A stretch of 64,000 nucleotides of DNA, from positions 1 to 64,000 of IMG/VR virus record IMGVR_UViG_3300019776_000165; one strand, written 5' to 3'. Both the position numbers and the translations under genes were made by a program. The notes beneath the pieces are model-generated. The model searched no databases. It was given only the letters and a program-made list of their open reading frames with translations, and had not been told where the DNA came from. This document shows positions 37,636 to 45,991 of the stretch, in pieces. The stretch comes from a virus. How positions within the stretch are numbered: the first letter of the stretch is position 1; each line of letters opens with the position of its first letter.

Positions 37636-37716
37636 GGCAAGAGCATACCATGCGAAACCTGCTATGTATACGAGACACTTGTATAAGTAAAGGCAAAGCA
37701 CTATAAGGAGCCCTAC

Positions 37717-38100
37717 GTGGACTGGATGATTGTTCAAACGACTGCTGTGATTGTAAGCATAGTCGTTGGAGGTTTGACCATTCTAGGTTTCCTGTTGAGC
37801 GTTTGGCGCAAGATTAGTCTTTGGAGTCAAAACTGGGACCTCTTTATGGAGGATTGGCGTGGGGCAGAGGAGCGTGCTGGAAGAGACGCTGTGCCTGGTG
37901 TTATGGAGCGTCTAAACCGTATTGACGGAGAACTCAAGCACAATAGCGGTTCCAGTATGAAGGATGCGTTGAAGCGCATTGAAGCCAAAGTAGACCGCTT
38001 AGACGAGCGGATTGAAAAGGGCGATAAAAGGTTTAAAGACGGGGAACTGCGCTTTGAGGCTATTGAACTTGAAGTGAAGAAGATAAAGGAAAAGAACTAA
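37717..38100 (+). CDS. DUF2746-like membrane coiled-coil protein (127 aa)
   Basis: GTG behind AAGGAGCCCTAC. One N-terminal transmembrane helix (VIVSIVVGGLTILGFLLSVW), then WRGAEERAGRDAVPGVMERL, which matches DUF2746 of actinophages (RPGVmERL), then a coiled coil (ALKRIEAKVDRLDERIEKG). Often found near lysis or tail genes; role unknown. Confidence 0.78.
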   Translation: MDWMIVQTTAVIVSIVVGGLTILGFLLSVWRKISLWSQNWDLFMEDWRGAEERAGRDAVPGVMERLNRIDGELKHNSGSSMKDALKRIEAKVDRLDERIEKGDKRFKDGELRFEAIELEVKKIKEKN

Positions 38101-38723
38101 TGCCAGGACGCAGTTATCTGCCCACTCAGGGCGTAAGCATGATGCAGTTCCAGCCCTACAACCTAGGTAAAAAGGTTGGTGAGGGCATTAAGAAGGGCGT
38201 TACCCTAGGTGCCGAGTATGGCAAGGCTGTGTCCACTGAAAAGGCTGCTGCAGCCCGTAAGTTGGCTAAGCAGAAGATTGCTGAAAAGAAAGCACTTCCT
38301 ACTAAAACTCAAATCTCCTTTGGCCCTACTCTTCCTGTTAGTCCTGGAAAAATGCCTGCTCCAGTTAACCGTGGTAAAGATGCAGGTAAGTTTGAATCCA
38401 ACCCAGCCTATGGTAAGTGGAAGGGCGATGCCCGCAAGTTTAACTCTGGCATGTCTATGCAGCGTGTAGTTCAGGGCCACTCCGCTGACTTGGGAGATTC
38501 TGCTACAAAGATTCCTGGAAAGACTCCTCCTCCAAAACTAAGCAGGAGCAAAGCAAGTCAGACTAAGGCTATGAACGAGGCTCAGCGTATTGAGGGCGTA
38601 AGAAACACCAACATTCAGGCAAACCAGCAGCGTCAGGCATTTCAACAGAAGTGGCACCACCGTTCTGGTGGGGCTGCTCCATCAGGCCTTGCATCGGATT
38701 CGGCCAGAATCCATCACCTATAG
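38100..38723 (+). CDS. Basic hypothetical protein (207 aa)
   Basis: ATG in a TAATG junction. Lys/Ala-rich N-terminal helices (KKVGEGIKKGVTLGAEYGKA), then Pro/Gly/Ser-rich disordered part. May be virion-internal. Unrecognised. Confidence 0.7.
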   Translation: MPGRSYLPTQGVSMMQFQPYNLGKKVGEGIKKGVTLGAEYGKAVSTEKAAAARKLAKQKIAEKKALPTKTQISFGPTLPVSPGKMPAPVNRGKDAGKFESNPAYGKWKGDARKFNSGMSMQRVVQGHSADLGDSATKIPGKTPPPKLSRSKASQTKAMNEAQRIEGVRNTNIQANQQRQAFQQKWHHRSGGAAPSGLASDSARIHHL

Positions 38724-38739
38724 ATTTAGCATTACAAAT

Positions 38740-38756
38740 CTGCCTTTTTAAGGCAG
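38740..38756 (+). terminator. Weak hairpin, possible terminator
   Basis: CTGCCTT-TTT-AAGGCAG followed by TCTGTTATT. A 7-bp stem with a poor T tract. Confidence 0.35.
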
Positions 38757-38784
38757 TCTGTTATTAAGGTTTAAGGAGTTAACC

Positions 38785-39036
38785 ATGGCGAAATGCGCTA
38801 ACTGTGTATCGGAATCACTATACGTGTACCAAATTACTGCTGGCTACTCGATTGAGTACTGTCAGCGACACTTGCCTAAATCGCTTTACTCGCTGCGTAA
38901 CAGTGGCGGCTTGTCAAAGCCAAAGGTGGAAGTTGCTGCCCCTGTGGTCGAGGCTCCTGTAAAGAAGGCTAAGAAGACCGTAGTAGAAGAGCCTGTAGTA
39001 GAGACCCCAGTGGTAGAGGACGATGCCACTAGTTAG
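38785..39036 (+). CDS. Small zinc-binding-like protein (83 aa)
   Basis: ATG behind AAGGAGTTAACC. CANC and YCQRHLP form a Cys/His zinc knuckle in the first 35 residues; the rest is a Val/Pro/Glu/Lys-rich tail. Overlaps the next gene by 14 bases. Unrecognised. Confidence 0.7.
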   Translation: MAKCANCVSESLYVYQITAGYSIEYCQRHLPKSLYSLRNSGGLSKPKVEVAAPVVEAPVKKAKKTVVEEPVVETPVVEDDATS

Positions 39037-39259
39037 AAAGTTTGCGGTTCAAGGTCACGCTGTACCTCATGGGTACACTAGGCCCCTAGGACCGTTTCCA
39101 CCAGAGGTGCTGGCTCAGCCTAGGGTGGTTTATGAACATGAGCACCAGGACTCCTTACACGAAGCACTAGACGATGTCCGTATGTTCCGATGCAGGGATT
39201 GCGGAAACATCTTGTACGAAGATGAACTTATTATGCACGTGTGTGAGGAAGAAGAATAA
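39023..39259 (+). CDS. Small zinc-binding protein (78 aa)
   Basis: Overlaps the preceding gene. FRCRDCGNILYEDELIMHVC near the C-terminus is a C2HC zinc-finger pattern; basic N-terminus. TAATG junction with the PASTA-like gene. Unrecognised. Confidence 0.68.
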   Translation: MPLVRKFAVQGHAVPHGYTRPLGPFPPEVLAQPRVVYEHEHQDSLHEALDDVRMFRCRDCGNILYEDELIMHVCEEEE

Positions 39260-39660
39260 TGACCAATCCAGTTGATGACCTAGGAAACGTACGTGTCGAC
39301 TTTGCATGGGGTAACCTCCCTTTGCAGCCAGACGACCAGCGTGGCGAAGACATCCTAGACCCAGAACTAGACAACCACATCATTGCTACCTCTGGTTACC
39401 AGGGTTTCCCTGCGTTTATCACTGGTGGCGTATTTGATGACACTATCGCAAACGCCGTAGTTCCTAACCTAGTTGGGCTGAACCTTATTGGTGTAGGCAA
39501 CGCCCTTACTGCTGCGGGCCTAGTTGGTAGCAACACCAACTCTAGTGTTGGCGCTACTGCTGAGAACAACGGCCTAGTGAAGAGCCAGGCGACTGCTGCT
39601 GGAACCACTGTAAACGTAGGCACCACTATTAACTACGTTACTTACCTGTACACAGCGTAA
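39259..39660 (+). CDS. PASTA-like domain protein (133 aa)
   Basis: The N-terminal motif GNVRVDFAWGNLPLQPDDQRG is shared with the next gene. The C-terminal 65 residues follow the PASTA pattern: VVPNLVGLNLIGVGNALTAA, GLVGSN, then a KSQATAAGTTVNVGTTINY ending. PASTA domains bind muropeptides in kinases and PBPs. On a virion it could help wall attachment; this is inference. Confidence 0.72.
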   Translation: MTNPVDDLGNVRVDFAWGNLPLQPDDQRGEDILDPELDNHIIATSGYQGFPAFITGGVFDDTIANAVVPNLVGLNLIGVGNALTAAGLVGSNTNSSVGATAENNGLVKSQATAAGTTVNVGTTINYVTYLYTA

Positions 39661-39715
39661 GAATTTCCCCAGTGCACGGGGATTAGCAACAAAACACTCT
39701 AGAGAAAGAAAAACT

Positions 39716-40348
39716 ATGACATACCCAACAGATGACGCAGGCAACGTACAGGTTGACTTCGTTTGGGGAAACTTTCCCCTACAACCAAACCAGGACCGTG
39801 GCCTAAACACCCTAGACTACAGCCTAGACAACCACGTAATCGCTGACATTGGCTGGTCTAACTATCCTTCATTTATTCCTAACTACGCAGGTGACGAAGA
39901 CGCTGACCTTGAGGTTGTAGTTCCAACCCTTCGTGGCCTTGCCAGAGTAGCCGCTCAGACAGCCCTTACAGACCTAGGCCTAGTACCTGATGTACAGTAT
40001 TACCCAAACTTCGGTGAAATCACCAATGTTGTAAGTTCTGGTAAGACTATTACTATTACTACATCTACTGCTTGGGGCGATGACCTTCGTCCTGGTGATG
40101 TGGTCAGCGTTTACTACAACGACGGAGACGCAATCAGCGGTACTTGGTCAAACGTTAAGTTGCTGACAATTGATGGCTACACCATTACCTTCAAGGTGGC
40201 AACAGCCCCATCGCCTGCCCTTGACTTTGCAACTACTAACAGTTACATGTTCAACAATGACAACAACGTAGTTTACGCAGACCCTGTTGCGGGAACCATT
40301 GTCAACGCTGGTAGCACAGTAGTTCTATGGTGCATGAGTGGTGACTAA
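39716..40348 (+). CDS. PASTA-like paralogue with insertion (210 aa)
   Basis: Paralogue of 39259: GNVQVDFVWGNFPLQPNQDRG at the start. VVPTLRGLARVAAQTALTDL opens a PASTA-like domain, and ADPVAGTIVNAGSTVVLWC closes it. About 80 residues of beta-rich sequence (TITITTSTAWGDDLRPGDVV and so on) are inserted between. ATG follows AGAAAGAAAAACT. Probably a virion surface or tail-associated protein. Confidence 0.7.
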   Translation: MTYPTDDAGNVQVDFVWGNFPLQPNQDRGLNTLDYSLDNHVIADIGWSNYPSFIPNYAGDEDADLEVVVPTLRGLARVAAQTALTDLGLVPDVQYYPNFGEITNVVSSGKTITITTSTAWGDDLRPGDVVSVYYNDGDAISGTWSNVKLLTIDGYTITFKVATAPSPALDFATTNSYMFNNDNNVVYADPVAGTIVNAGSTVVLWCMSGD

Positions 40349-40362
40349 TTAACCAAGTAAGT

Positions 40363-40400
40363 AAACCGTGCTGCCGATACACTGGTAGCACGGTTTATTT
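40363..40400 (+). terminator. Rho-independent terminator
   Basis: AAACCGTGCT (40363-40372) and AGCACGGTTT (40387-40396), a 10-bp perfect stem, followed by ATTTATTT. Confidence 0.85.
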
Positions 40401-40414
40401 ATTTAAGGAGCAAA

Positions 40415-41251
40415 ATGGTAGACCCAATCATCCCTTCTGGAGGGAAGTACCCCTCGAAGGCTGAACTTCAACGTAAAAGTGACTTGGGCTTTATTTTTGA
40501 GGATGTCTACGGACTCTCCTACGACCGCCGTACTCGCACTGGTAAAACAGCGGGCGAAGTGTTTAACAGCGACGAAGCAGTCGCTACTGTGTGGGGCGAC
40601 ACTGAGTACCAAGGTGCAGGAGTATTTTACGCACCTGATAAGTATGGGTACGACACTAGAACTGATGAAAACATCGGAGATAGGTCCACAGCGTTTGGTC
40701 CGCAATCTCTCGTAGATGTTCCGACATCTTCCACTAACTACTCTAGACCGAGAACGGTTGCTGCTGCTTGGAGTCCTAGTGAGAACGACCCTATGCTCGG
40801 CACCATGACCGTGGTGTTCCGTGATGGCACATTTTACAACTACTACAAGGTAACTCGTTCTGAGTGGATTGCGTTCCAGTCTTCGTACTCAAAGGGTCGA
40901 CCATGGCTAAACCGACGCTCAACCAGCGGTAAGCCTGGAGCCCAGGCTGTAGATGGCTTGTTTATTGATAAAGAACGAGGGCCAGCAGACCCTGAGAGTG
41001 TCCCAGCCGCTATCCGTGAGCAGTTGTACCGTGTGGCTCGTACCCAGCAGATTGTGTCTAATAGGTACATGCGCCCAGGTAAAAAGACTCACGACATGAC
41101 TAGCGTATTTACAGGCGGCAAGTTGGGTGAAACTAAACGAGTTAAAGAGCCCCTTCAGCGGGCAGAGTACCGCAAACCTACCAGTACTCCTGGTAAAAAC
41201 CCTCACAGACTTAATGGTACGAATCCTTATCACAAACGAAAAGCAAGTTAG
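40415..41251 (+). CDS. KTSC-like domain protein (278 aa)
   Basis: ATG behind AAGGAGCAAA. The middle segment TMTVVFRDGTFYNYYKVTRS then EWIAFQSSYSKGRPW resembles the KTSC domain (strand, Gly-x-x-Tyr-x-Tyr, helix, SxGxxxN). A basic C-terminal tail follows (KNPHRLNGTNPYHKRKAS). Position before terminase suggests a packaging or head role. Function unknown. Confidence 0.68.
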   Translation: MVDPIIPSGGKYPSKAELQRKSDLGFIFEDVYGLSYDRRTRTGKTAGEVFNSDEAVATVWGDTEYQGAGVFYAPDKYGYDTRTDENIGDRSTAFGPQSLVDVPTSSTNYSRPRTVAAAWSPSENDPMLGTMTVVFRDGTFYNYYKVTRSEWIAFQSSYSKGRPWLNRRSTSGKPGAQAVDGLFIDKERGPADPESVPAAIREQLYRVARTQQIVSNRYMRPGKKTHDMTSVFTGGKLGETKRVKEPLQRAEYRKPTSTPGKNPHRLNGTNPYHKRKAS

Positions 41252-41254
41252 GCA

Positions 41255-41581
41255 ATGGCTAAGGTACACGACTACGGAAAACACAATCGGTTCTTTCAGT
41301 ATTACAAGTTCTACCCAGCAAACTGGGGTTGGAAAATAGTAGTCAGGGGTTGGACTCAAGAGATTGAAGAGCCCTTTAGAACTGCTGAGCCACTTATAGT
41401 GAGACTTCCTTTTAAGAAGGCGTTAGTATTTGGGCAGTGGACTGGACAACTAGACGAGGAACGAGCGCTCAGTAGAGCGGTTCAAGAACGGGTATTAAAA
41501 GATGAAGATTTTGACAAGGAAAAAGGGTGGACTCCAGCAGAGCAAGTTGGAGAAGAGGATTACGAATATCTCTACACCTGA
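41255..41581 (+). CDS. Hypothetical protein (108 aa)
   Basis: Three bases after the preceding stop. Aromatic beta-rich N-terminal half (FFQYYKFYPANWGWKIVVRG), acidic helix at the end. Overlaps the next gene by 80 bases if both starts are right. Unrecognised. Confidence 0.68.
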   Translation: MAKVHDYGKHNRFFQYYKFYPANWGWKIVVRGWTQEIEEPFRTAEPLIVRLPFKKALVFGQWTGQLDEERALSRAVQERVLKDEDFDKEKGWTPAEQVGEEDYEYLYT

Positions 41582-41738
41582 TTTGATTACGTGGGCTGAA
41601 AACGCCCTGTATGTCATTGGTAAAGAAGTAACCCATTCTGTTCGAAGCAGGGACAAGGCTCTCCTTGAAGAGGCCCTAATGGGCGCTGAGGCACTTACTG
41701 CCATTATCAAAGAACTTATGAAGAGGTCTGAGGTATGA
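41502..41738 (+). CDS. Small helical protein before terminase (78 aa)
   Basis: Start uncertain: ATG 41502 lies well inside the previous gene, and a TTG at 41547 would shorten the overlap. The body is helical (LITWAENALYVIGKEVTHSV, ALLEEALMGAEALTAIIKEL). It overlaps terL by ATGA. Could be a small terminase subunit by position only. Confidence 0.58.
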   Translation: MKILTRKKGGLQQSKLEKRITNISTPDLITWAENALYVIGKEVTHSVRSRDKALLEEALMGAEALTAIIKELMKRSEV

Positions 41739-43321
41739 CAGACGATTTTGAAGACAAATTTGAAGAGATTACTCCTGAGTCTTATCAGGAAGACACCGAA
41801 GCCGACAGTGTCGATTTCGAAGAAGATGTTGTAGATGAACTAACCCAAGGGTTTGTTGACCGTCTTGTAGACAAAATCATGAAGTTCATGGTGGTGCTGG
41901 TTGGCCACGACTTGCACGTTTACCAGAAGCCTTTGGCTCGACGAATGATTGAGTCTGTCATCCTTGGAGACGGTGAAACTCTTACTGCTTTGGCTGCACG
42001 TCAGTCAGGTAAGTCTGAGACAGTAGCCGACACAGTAGCCACGCTAATGGTCCTACTGCCTCGTCTAGCCACCATGTACCCTGACTTGCTGGGAAAGTTT
42101 AAGAATGGTTTGTGGGTGGGCTTGTTCGCCCCTACTGAGGGTCAGGCTGAAACTTTGTTTGGGCGTACGGTTACTCGCCTAACTTCTGAGCGGGCCCGTG
42201 AAGTTCTGGGCGACCCTGAGATTGACGACCAGGCTGCTCGTATCGGTGGTGTAACTCGTATGATTCGCTTGAAAAACTCAGGCTCCACCATCACAATGAT
42301 GACCGCTAACCCACGAGCCAAGATTGAATCTAAATCATTCCATCTTGTGGTTATTGACGAGTGTCAAGAAGCGGATGACTTCACCGTTAACAAGTCAATC
42401 TCCCCGATGATGGCGTACTATGCGGGAACTATGGTTAAGACTGGAACTCCTACAACCTCCAAGAACAACTTCTACAACTCTATCCAGTTGAATAAGCGTA
42501 GGCAGACTGGCTCTAAGTCCCGTCAAAACCATTTCCAGTGGGACTGGCGAGATGTCGCCAAGGTAAACATGGACTACAGCAAGTTCATTAAAAAAGAAAT
42601 GATGCGTATTGGTGAGGACTCTGACGAGTTCCAGATGTCGTACAACTGTAAGTGGCTTCTTGAGCGAGGCATGTTTGTTTCCTCAAACCTTATGGATGAA
42701 CTCGGAGACACTTCTCAAGAACTTGTGAAGATGTGGCACCAGACACCTGTGGTTGTGGGCATTGACCCTGCCCGTAAGATGGACTCCACAGTTGTAACCG
42801 TTGTGTGGGTGGACTGGGATAGGCCAGACGAGTTTGGATACTTTGAGCACAGAGTACTTAACTGGCTTGAACTACAAGGTGACGACTGGGAAGAACAGTA
42901 CTACCAGATTGTGAACTTCCTTGCTAACTACGATGTCCTTGCTGTTGGAGTTGATGCTAACGGTGTAGGAGATGCGGTTGCTCAGCGTCTTAAGATTCTC
43001 TTGCCACGCTCCGAGGTAGTTCCGCTAACCTCCAGTCAGACAGAGCAGTCAGGTCGTTTCCAGCACCTTCAGGGCTTGATTCAGCGACGAATGTTGGGCT
43101 ACCCAGCACACGCTAAGACTCGTCGTCTACGTATCTGGAAGCGTTTCTACCAGCAAATGACTGACGTCGAGATTAAGTACAAGGGTAAGAACTTCATTGT
43201 TGCTGCCCCAGACGAGGCTTACGCTCACGATGACTTTGTGGACTCTTTGGCTATTGCTTGCTCCATGACTAAAGACTTGGTAATGCCAACTGTAGAAGTT
43301 TCTTCTAACTCGTTTTTTTAG
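41735..43321 (+). CDS. terL: Terminase large subunit (528 aa)
   Basis: DNA-packaging motor. The ATPase has Walker A ARQSGKSE (about 89-96) and Walker B LVVIDECQEA near 204. The nuclease is RNase H-like with GIDPARKMDS near 342, VDANGVGD near 406 and HDDFVDSLA near 498. Acidic N-terminal 45 residues. It cuts concatemeric DNA and pumps it through the portal encoded two genes downstream. ATGA overlap with the preceding gene. Confidence 0.95.
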   Translation: MTDDFEDKFEEITPESYQEDTEADSVDFEEDVVDELTQGFVDRLVDKIMKFMVVLVGHDLHVYQKPLARRMIESVILGDGETLTALAARQSGKSETVADTVATLMVLLPRLATMYPDLLGKFKNGLWVGLFAPTEGQAETLFGRTVTRLTSERAREVLGDPEIDDQAARIGGVTRMIRLKNSGSTITMMTANPRAKIESKSFHLVVIDECQEADDFTVNKSISPMMAYYAGTMVKTGTPTTSKNNFYNSIQLNKRRQTGSKSRQNHFQWDWRDVAKVNMDYSKFIKKEMMRIGEDSDEFQMSYNCKWLLERGMFVSSNLMDELGDTSQELVKMWHQTPVVVGIDPARKMDSTVVTVVWVDWDRPDEFGYFEHRVLNWLELQGDDWEEQYYQIVNFLANYDVLAVGVDANGVGDAVAQRLKILLPRSEVVPLTSSQTEQSGRFQHLQGLIQRRMLGYPAHAKTRRLRIWKRFYQQMTDVEIKYKGKNFIVAAPDEAYAHDDFVDSLAIACSMTKDLVMPTVEVSSNSFF

Positions 43322-43355
43322 CAACATAAATTTGCTTTAAACAGTCAAACTATTT

Positions 43356-43380
43356 AATGGAAATACTGCAGTTTTCCATT
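43356..43380 (+). other. Hairpin after terL
   Basis: AATGGAAA (43356-43363) pairs with TTTCCATT (43373-43380) around TACTGCAGT. No T run; it could be a processing or stability hairpin between terL and the next gene. Confidence 0.45.
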
Positions 43381-43400
43381 CCCACATTTAAGGAGTACCC

Positions 43401-43796
43401 ATGGGTATCGGACCTACCCCTCAGTTCCCTGAGCGTTCGCCTCAGGTTTACGAGCGCAAACTGGCTGGCAACGTTGAGCGTCGTGGCCCTCTTCGCTTCG
43501 AAGAAGGCGTCGCAACTGACACTGACGTTCCTACCGACTTTGAGACTGGTATCATGAACGGCTTTGCAGCCGCTCCTGGCCGTCCAAACCGTAACGCACC
43601 AGTATGGCAGAAGTCTGCTGCTGAGACCCTAAGTGAGCGTGCTCACGTAGGTTCGGCAGCCTGGATTGAGGCACCAACCTTCCTCGGTGAGTTTGCTCAC
43701 GGCTCGTTTACTCAGGCCGCTGAACAAATCGTAGAGGTCAAGGCTGTATCGGGTGCTCGCACCCAGCGCCTCAACCCAACCGTAGTCAACGACTAA
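43401..43796 (+). CDS. Hypothetical protein between terminase and portal (131 aa)
   Basis: ATG behind AAGGAGTACCC. Mixed composition with LRFEEGVATDTDVPTDFETG and HVGSAAWIEAPTFLGEFAHG; codon use like the capsid gene, suggesting high expression. Possibly a head decoration or minor capsid protein. Unrecognised. Confidence 0.72.
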   Translation: MGIGPTPQFPERSPQVYERKLAGNVERRGPLRFEEGVATDTDVPTDFETGIMNGFAAAPGRPNRNAPVWQKSAAETLSERAHVGSAAWIEAPTFLGEFAHGSFTQAAEQIVEVKAVSGARTQRLNPTVVND

Positions 43797-43799
43797 TAA

Positions 43800-43853
43800 C
43801 GTTTAGCAACCTATCCCCATCCAGTTCTACTAGGGTGGGGATGGGTGCTAACG
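43800..43853 (+). other. Long imperfect intergenic hairpin
   Basis: CGTT-AGCA-CC-ATCCCCA (from 43800) pairs with TGGGGAT-GG-TGCT-AACG (ending 43853), each block separated by a single mismatch. Loop about 16 bases; no T tract. Placed just before the Shine-Dalgarno of the next gene. Confidence 0.6.
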
Positions 43854-43865
43854 TGAGGAGTAGAC

Positions 43866-44132
43866 ATGGCACAGGTGCCACTAAACAAAAAACTTTATGA
43901 CATGGTCGTCTTTCAGGCCAAGCGTAAGTATAAGACTTACCCAAACCCAGGTGCTAGTCACTGGGTACACAAGCGTTATGTCGAACTAGGCGGACGCTTT
44001 GAGGATACTAGCGAAGACACAAAACGCAAGAAGGTTGCTCGCCAAGTCTTTCAGAACAAGTTGAAAGAAAAGATGGCGTCTAAAAACCACGACGCTCGTT
44101 TATCTAAGGACAAGAAGCACGGAGATAAGTAA
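43866..44132 (+). CDS. DUF5872-like basic protein (88 aa)
   Basis: ATG behind GAGGAGTAGAC. LYDMVVFQAKRKYKTYPNPG then ASHWVHKRYVELGGRF fits the DUF5872 pattern of small phage proteins. A Lys-rich tail follows. Function unknown. TAATG with the portal gene. Confidence 0.75.
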   Translation: MAQVPLNKKLYDMVVFQAKRKYKTYPNPGASHWVHKRYVELGGRFEDTSEDTKRKKVARQVFQNKLKEKMASKNHDARLSKDKKHGDK

Positions 44133-45859
44133 TGTCTTTCATGGACTTCTCCCCTCCTTCTTATAGGGCGGCATCAAGCGACTTAACAATCAGTATTTCC
44201 CCTTTGGGCCTGGTTGAACTTGCTGATGAAGAGTTTGAGGTTCACGGTCCTCGTCTAAACCGTTACTCGCTCAACTGGGCTATGTACCTTGGTCACCACT
44301 GGGGTTACCGCCGTGAGCAGGGCGAAATGCAAATCTCGATGAACTATTACCGTTCATTCATTGACTACATTGCCCGTTTTACTTTTGGTAACGGAGTTCA
44401 CTTCCGTTCCCCTAAAGCCACTGAGGCTATCATTCCTGACCGCCTTGAGCGAGTTTGGGAAGTAGACAACGACAAGCAACGCATCCTTTTGGAGATGGCA
44501 CAACTTGGCGGCATCACTGGTGACTGCTTTGTTAAGGTTGCTTACGAAGAGGCTTGGGAAGACACCATCGGCCGTTTCCACCCAGGACGTGTCCGTATTC
44601 TTCCTTTGAACTCTGCCTTTGCTTTCCCTGAGTTCCACCCTCACGACCGTACTCGTTTGCTTCGTTTCAAGCAAAAGTACCGCTTCTGGGGTACATCCCT
44701 AGAAGGAACTCGTCAGGTGTTCACTTACACCGAGATTCTTACTGACGACATTATCGAAGAGTACATCAACGATGAACTAATCGACAGCCGTCCAAACCCA
44801 CTGGGTCAAATTCCAGTGGTACACATTCCTAACATCCCAGTATCGGGTTCTCCATGGGGACTGTCGGACGCTCACGACATCATCAGCATTAACCGTTCTT
44901 ACAACGAAATTGCTACTGACGTTGCTGACATCATTAACTACCACGCTGCCCCAGTAACAATTATTACTGGTGCTAAGGCTTCTAACCTTGAAAAGGGTGC
45001 TAAGAAGGTTTGGGGTGGTCTACCAAAGGACGCTCAGGTATTCAACCTTGAGGGCGGTGCTGCTGGTCTAAATGGAGCAATGCAGTACATGGAGATGCTG
45101 AAGCGTTCCATGCACGAAATCATGAACGTACCAGAGACTGCTCTTGGTCAGGTTCAGCCAATCTCTAACACCTCTGGTGTAGCCCTTTCAATTCAGTTCC
45201 AGCCTCTTATGAACCGTTGGAGCCAGAAGGTTTCCCAGTACGGTAAGGGTCTAGAGCGCATCAACGAGTTGGTCATCCTTAACCTTGCGGTTAAAGAGCC
45301 AGAGACTCTGATTTACAACCCAGACACTGATGGTCCAATCAAGGAAGGTCAACTTACCCAACTTGACCCTAATGACCCTCTTACCTACATTACGTTCACA
45401 CACTTCCCTCCACCACTTCCTCTAGACAAGTTGGTGCTTCTCAACGAGTTGCAGCAGAAGATGTCTATGGGACTTGAGTCCAAGGAAGGCGCTTTGCGTC
45501 AACTTGGCGAAGAGTTCCCAGAGGAGAAGTTGGAAGAGATTCGTTCAGAACTTATTAGCGACGCTGAAGCCGAAGGTGCTCTCAACCTAGTTAAGGTCCA
45601 AATCCAAAAGCAGATTATGGACATGACTGGAATGATGGCTGGCCCTGACGGCAGTGCCACTCCTATGGACCCAATGATGATGGGTGACGGAGACATCCTT
45701 GGTGATGGCATTTTGGGTGACCCACAGCAGACCGCTAATGACCCAAACCTAAACACTAACCCAGTCGAACTGCAGGGTGAAGCCGAGATTAGGAACAACC
45801 TAGTCACAAAGGCTTATGGAACTAAACTCTCCCAGCGCAGTGCGATTGACAGGGATTAA
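44132..45859 (+). CDS. Portal protein (575 aa)
   Basis: Forms the dodecameric DNA gateway at one capsid vertex. Length, position after terminase, and typical segments support this: YYRSFIDYIARFTFGNG, NRSYNEIATDVADIINYHAA, VPETALGQVQPISNTSGVAL and QFQPLMNRWSQKV. C-terminal acidic, Met-rich tail (PMDPMMMGDGD). Followed by scaffold and capsid genes. Confidence 0.92.
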   Translation: MSFMDFSPPSYRAASSDLTISISPLGLVELADEEFEVHGPRLNRYSLNWAMYLGHHWGYRREQGEMQISMNYYRSFIDYIARFTFGNGVHFRSPKATEAIIPDRLERVWEVDNDKQRILLEMAQLGGITGDCFVKVAYEEAWEDTIGRFHPGRVRILPLNSAFAFPEFHPHDRTRLLRFKQKYRFWGTSLEGTRQVFTYTEILTDDIIEEYINDELIDSRPNPLGQIPVVHIPNIPVSGSPWGLSDAHDIISINRSYNEIATDVADIINYHAAPVTIITGAKASNLEKGAKKVWGGLPKDAQVFNLEGGAAGLNGAMQYMEMLKRSMHEIMNVPETALGQVQPISNTSGVALSIQFQPLMNRWSQKVSQYGKGLERINELVILNLAVKEPETLIYNPDTDGPIKEGQLTQLDPNDPLTYITFTHFPPPLPLDKLVLLNELQQKMSMGLESKEGALRQLGEEFPEEKLEEIRSELISDAEAEGALNLVKVQIQKQIMDMTGMMAGPDGSATPMDPMMMGDGDILGDGILGDPQQTANDPNLNTNPVELQGEAEIRNNLVTKAYGTKLSQRSAIDRD

Positions 45860-45991
45860 AAAATCTTTAGTTAGTAAAAGAGTTTAGGCACACAAGTACA
45901 CCGTTTTAAGGTGAACTTATGTTGTAACAAGGTAAAGGTCATGTGGCATTAACTCGGAAAACGACCAAGAGAACGAAAAGAGAAAACACTT

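Noticed and set aside
37505-37690. Plus-strand frame of 61 codons in the gap after 37493
   Set aside because: No ribosome site; the minus-strand membrane frame explains this stretch better.
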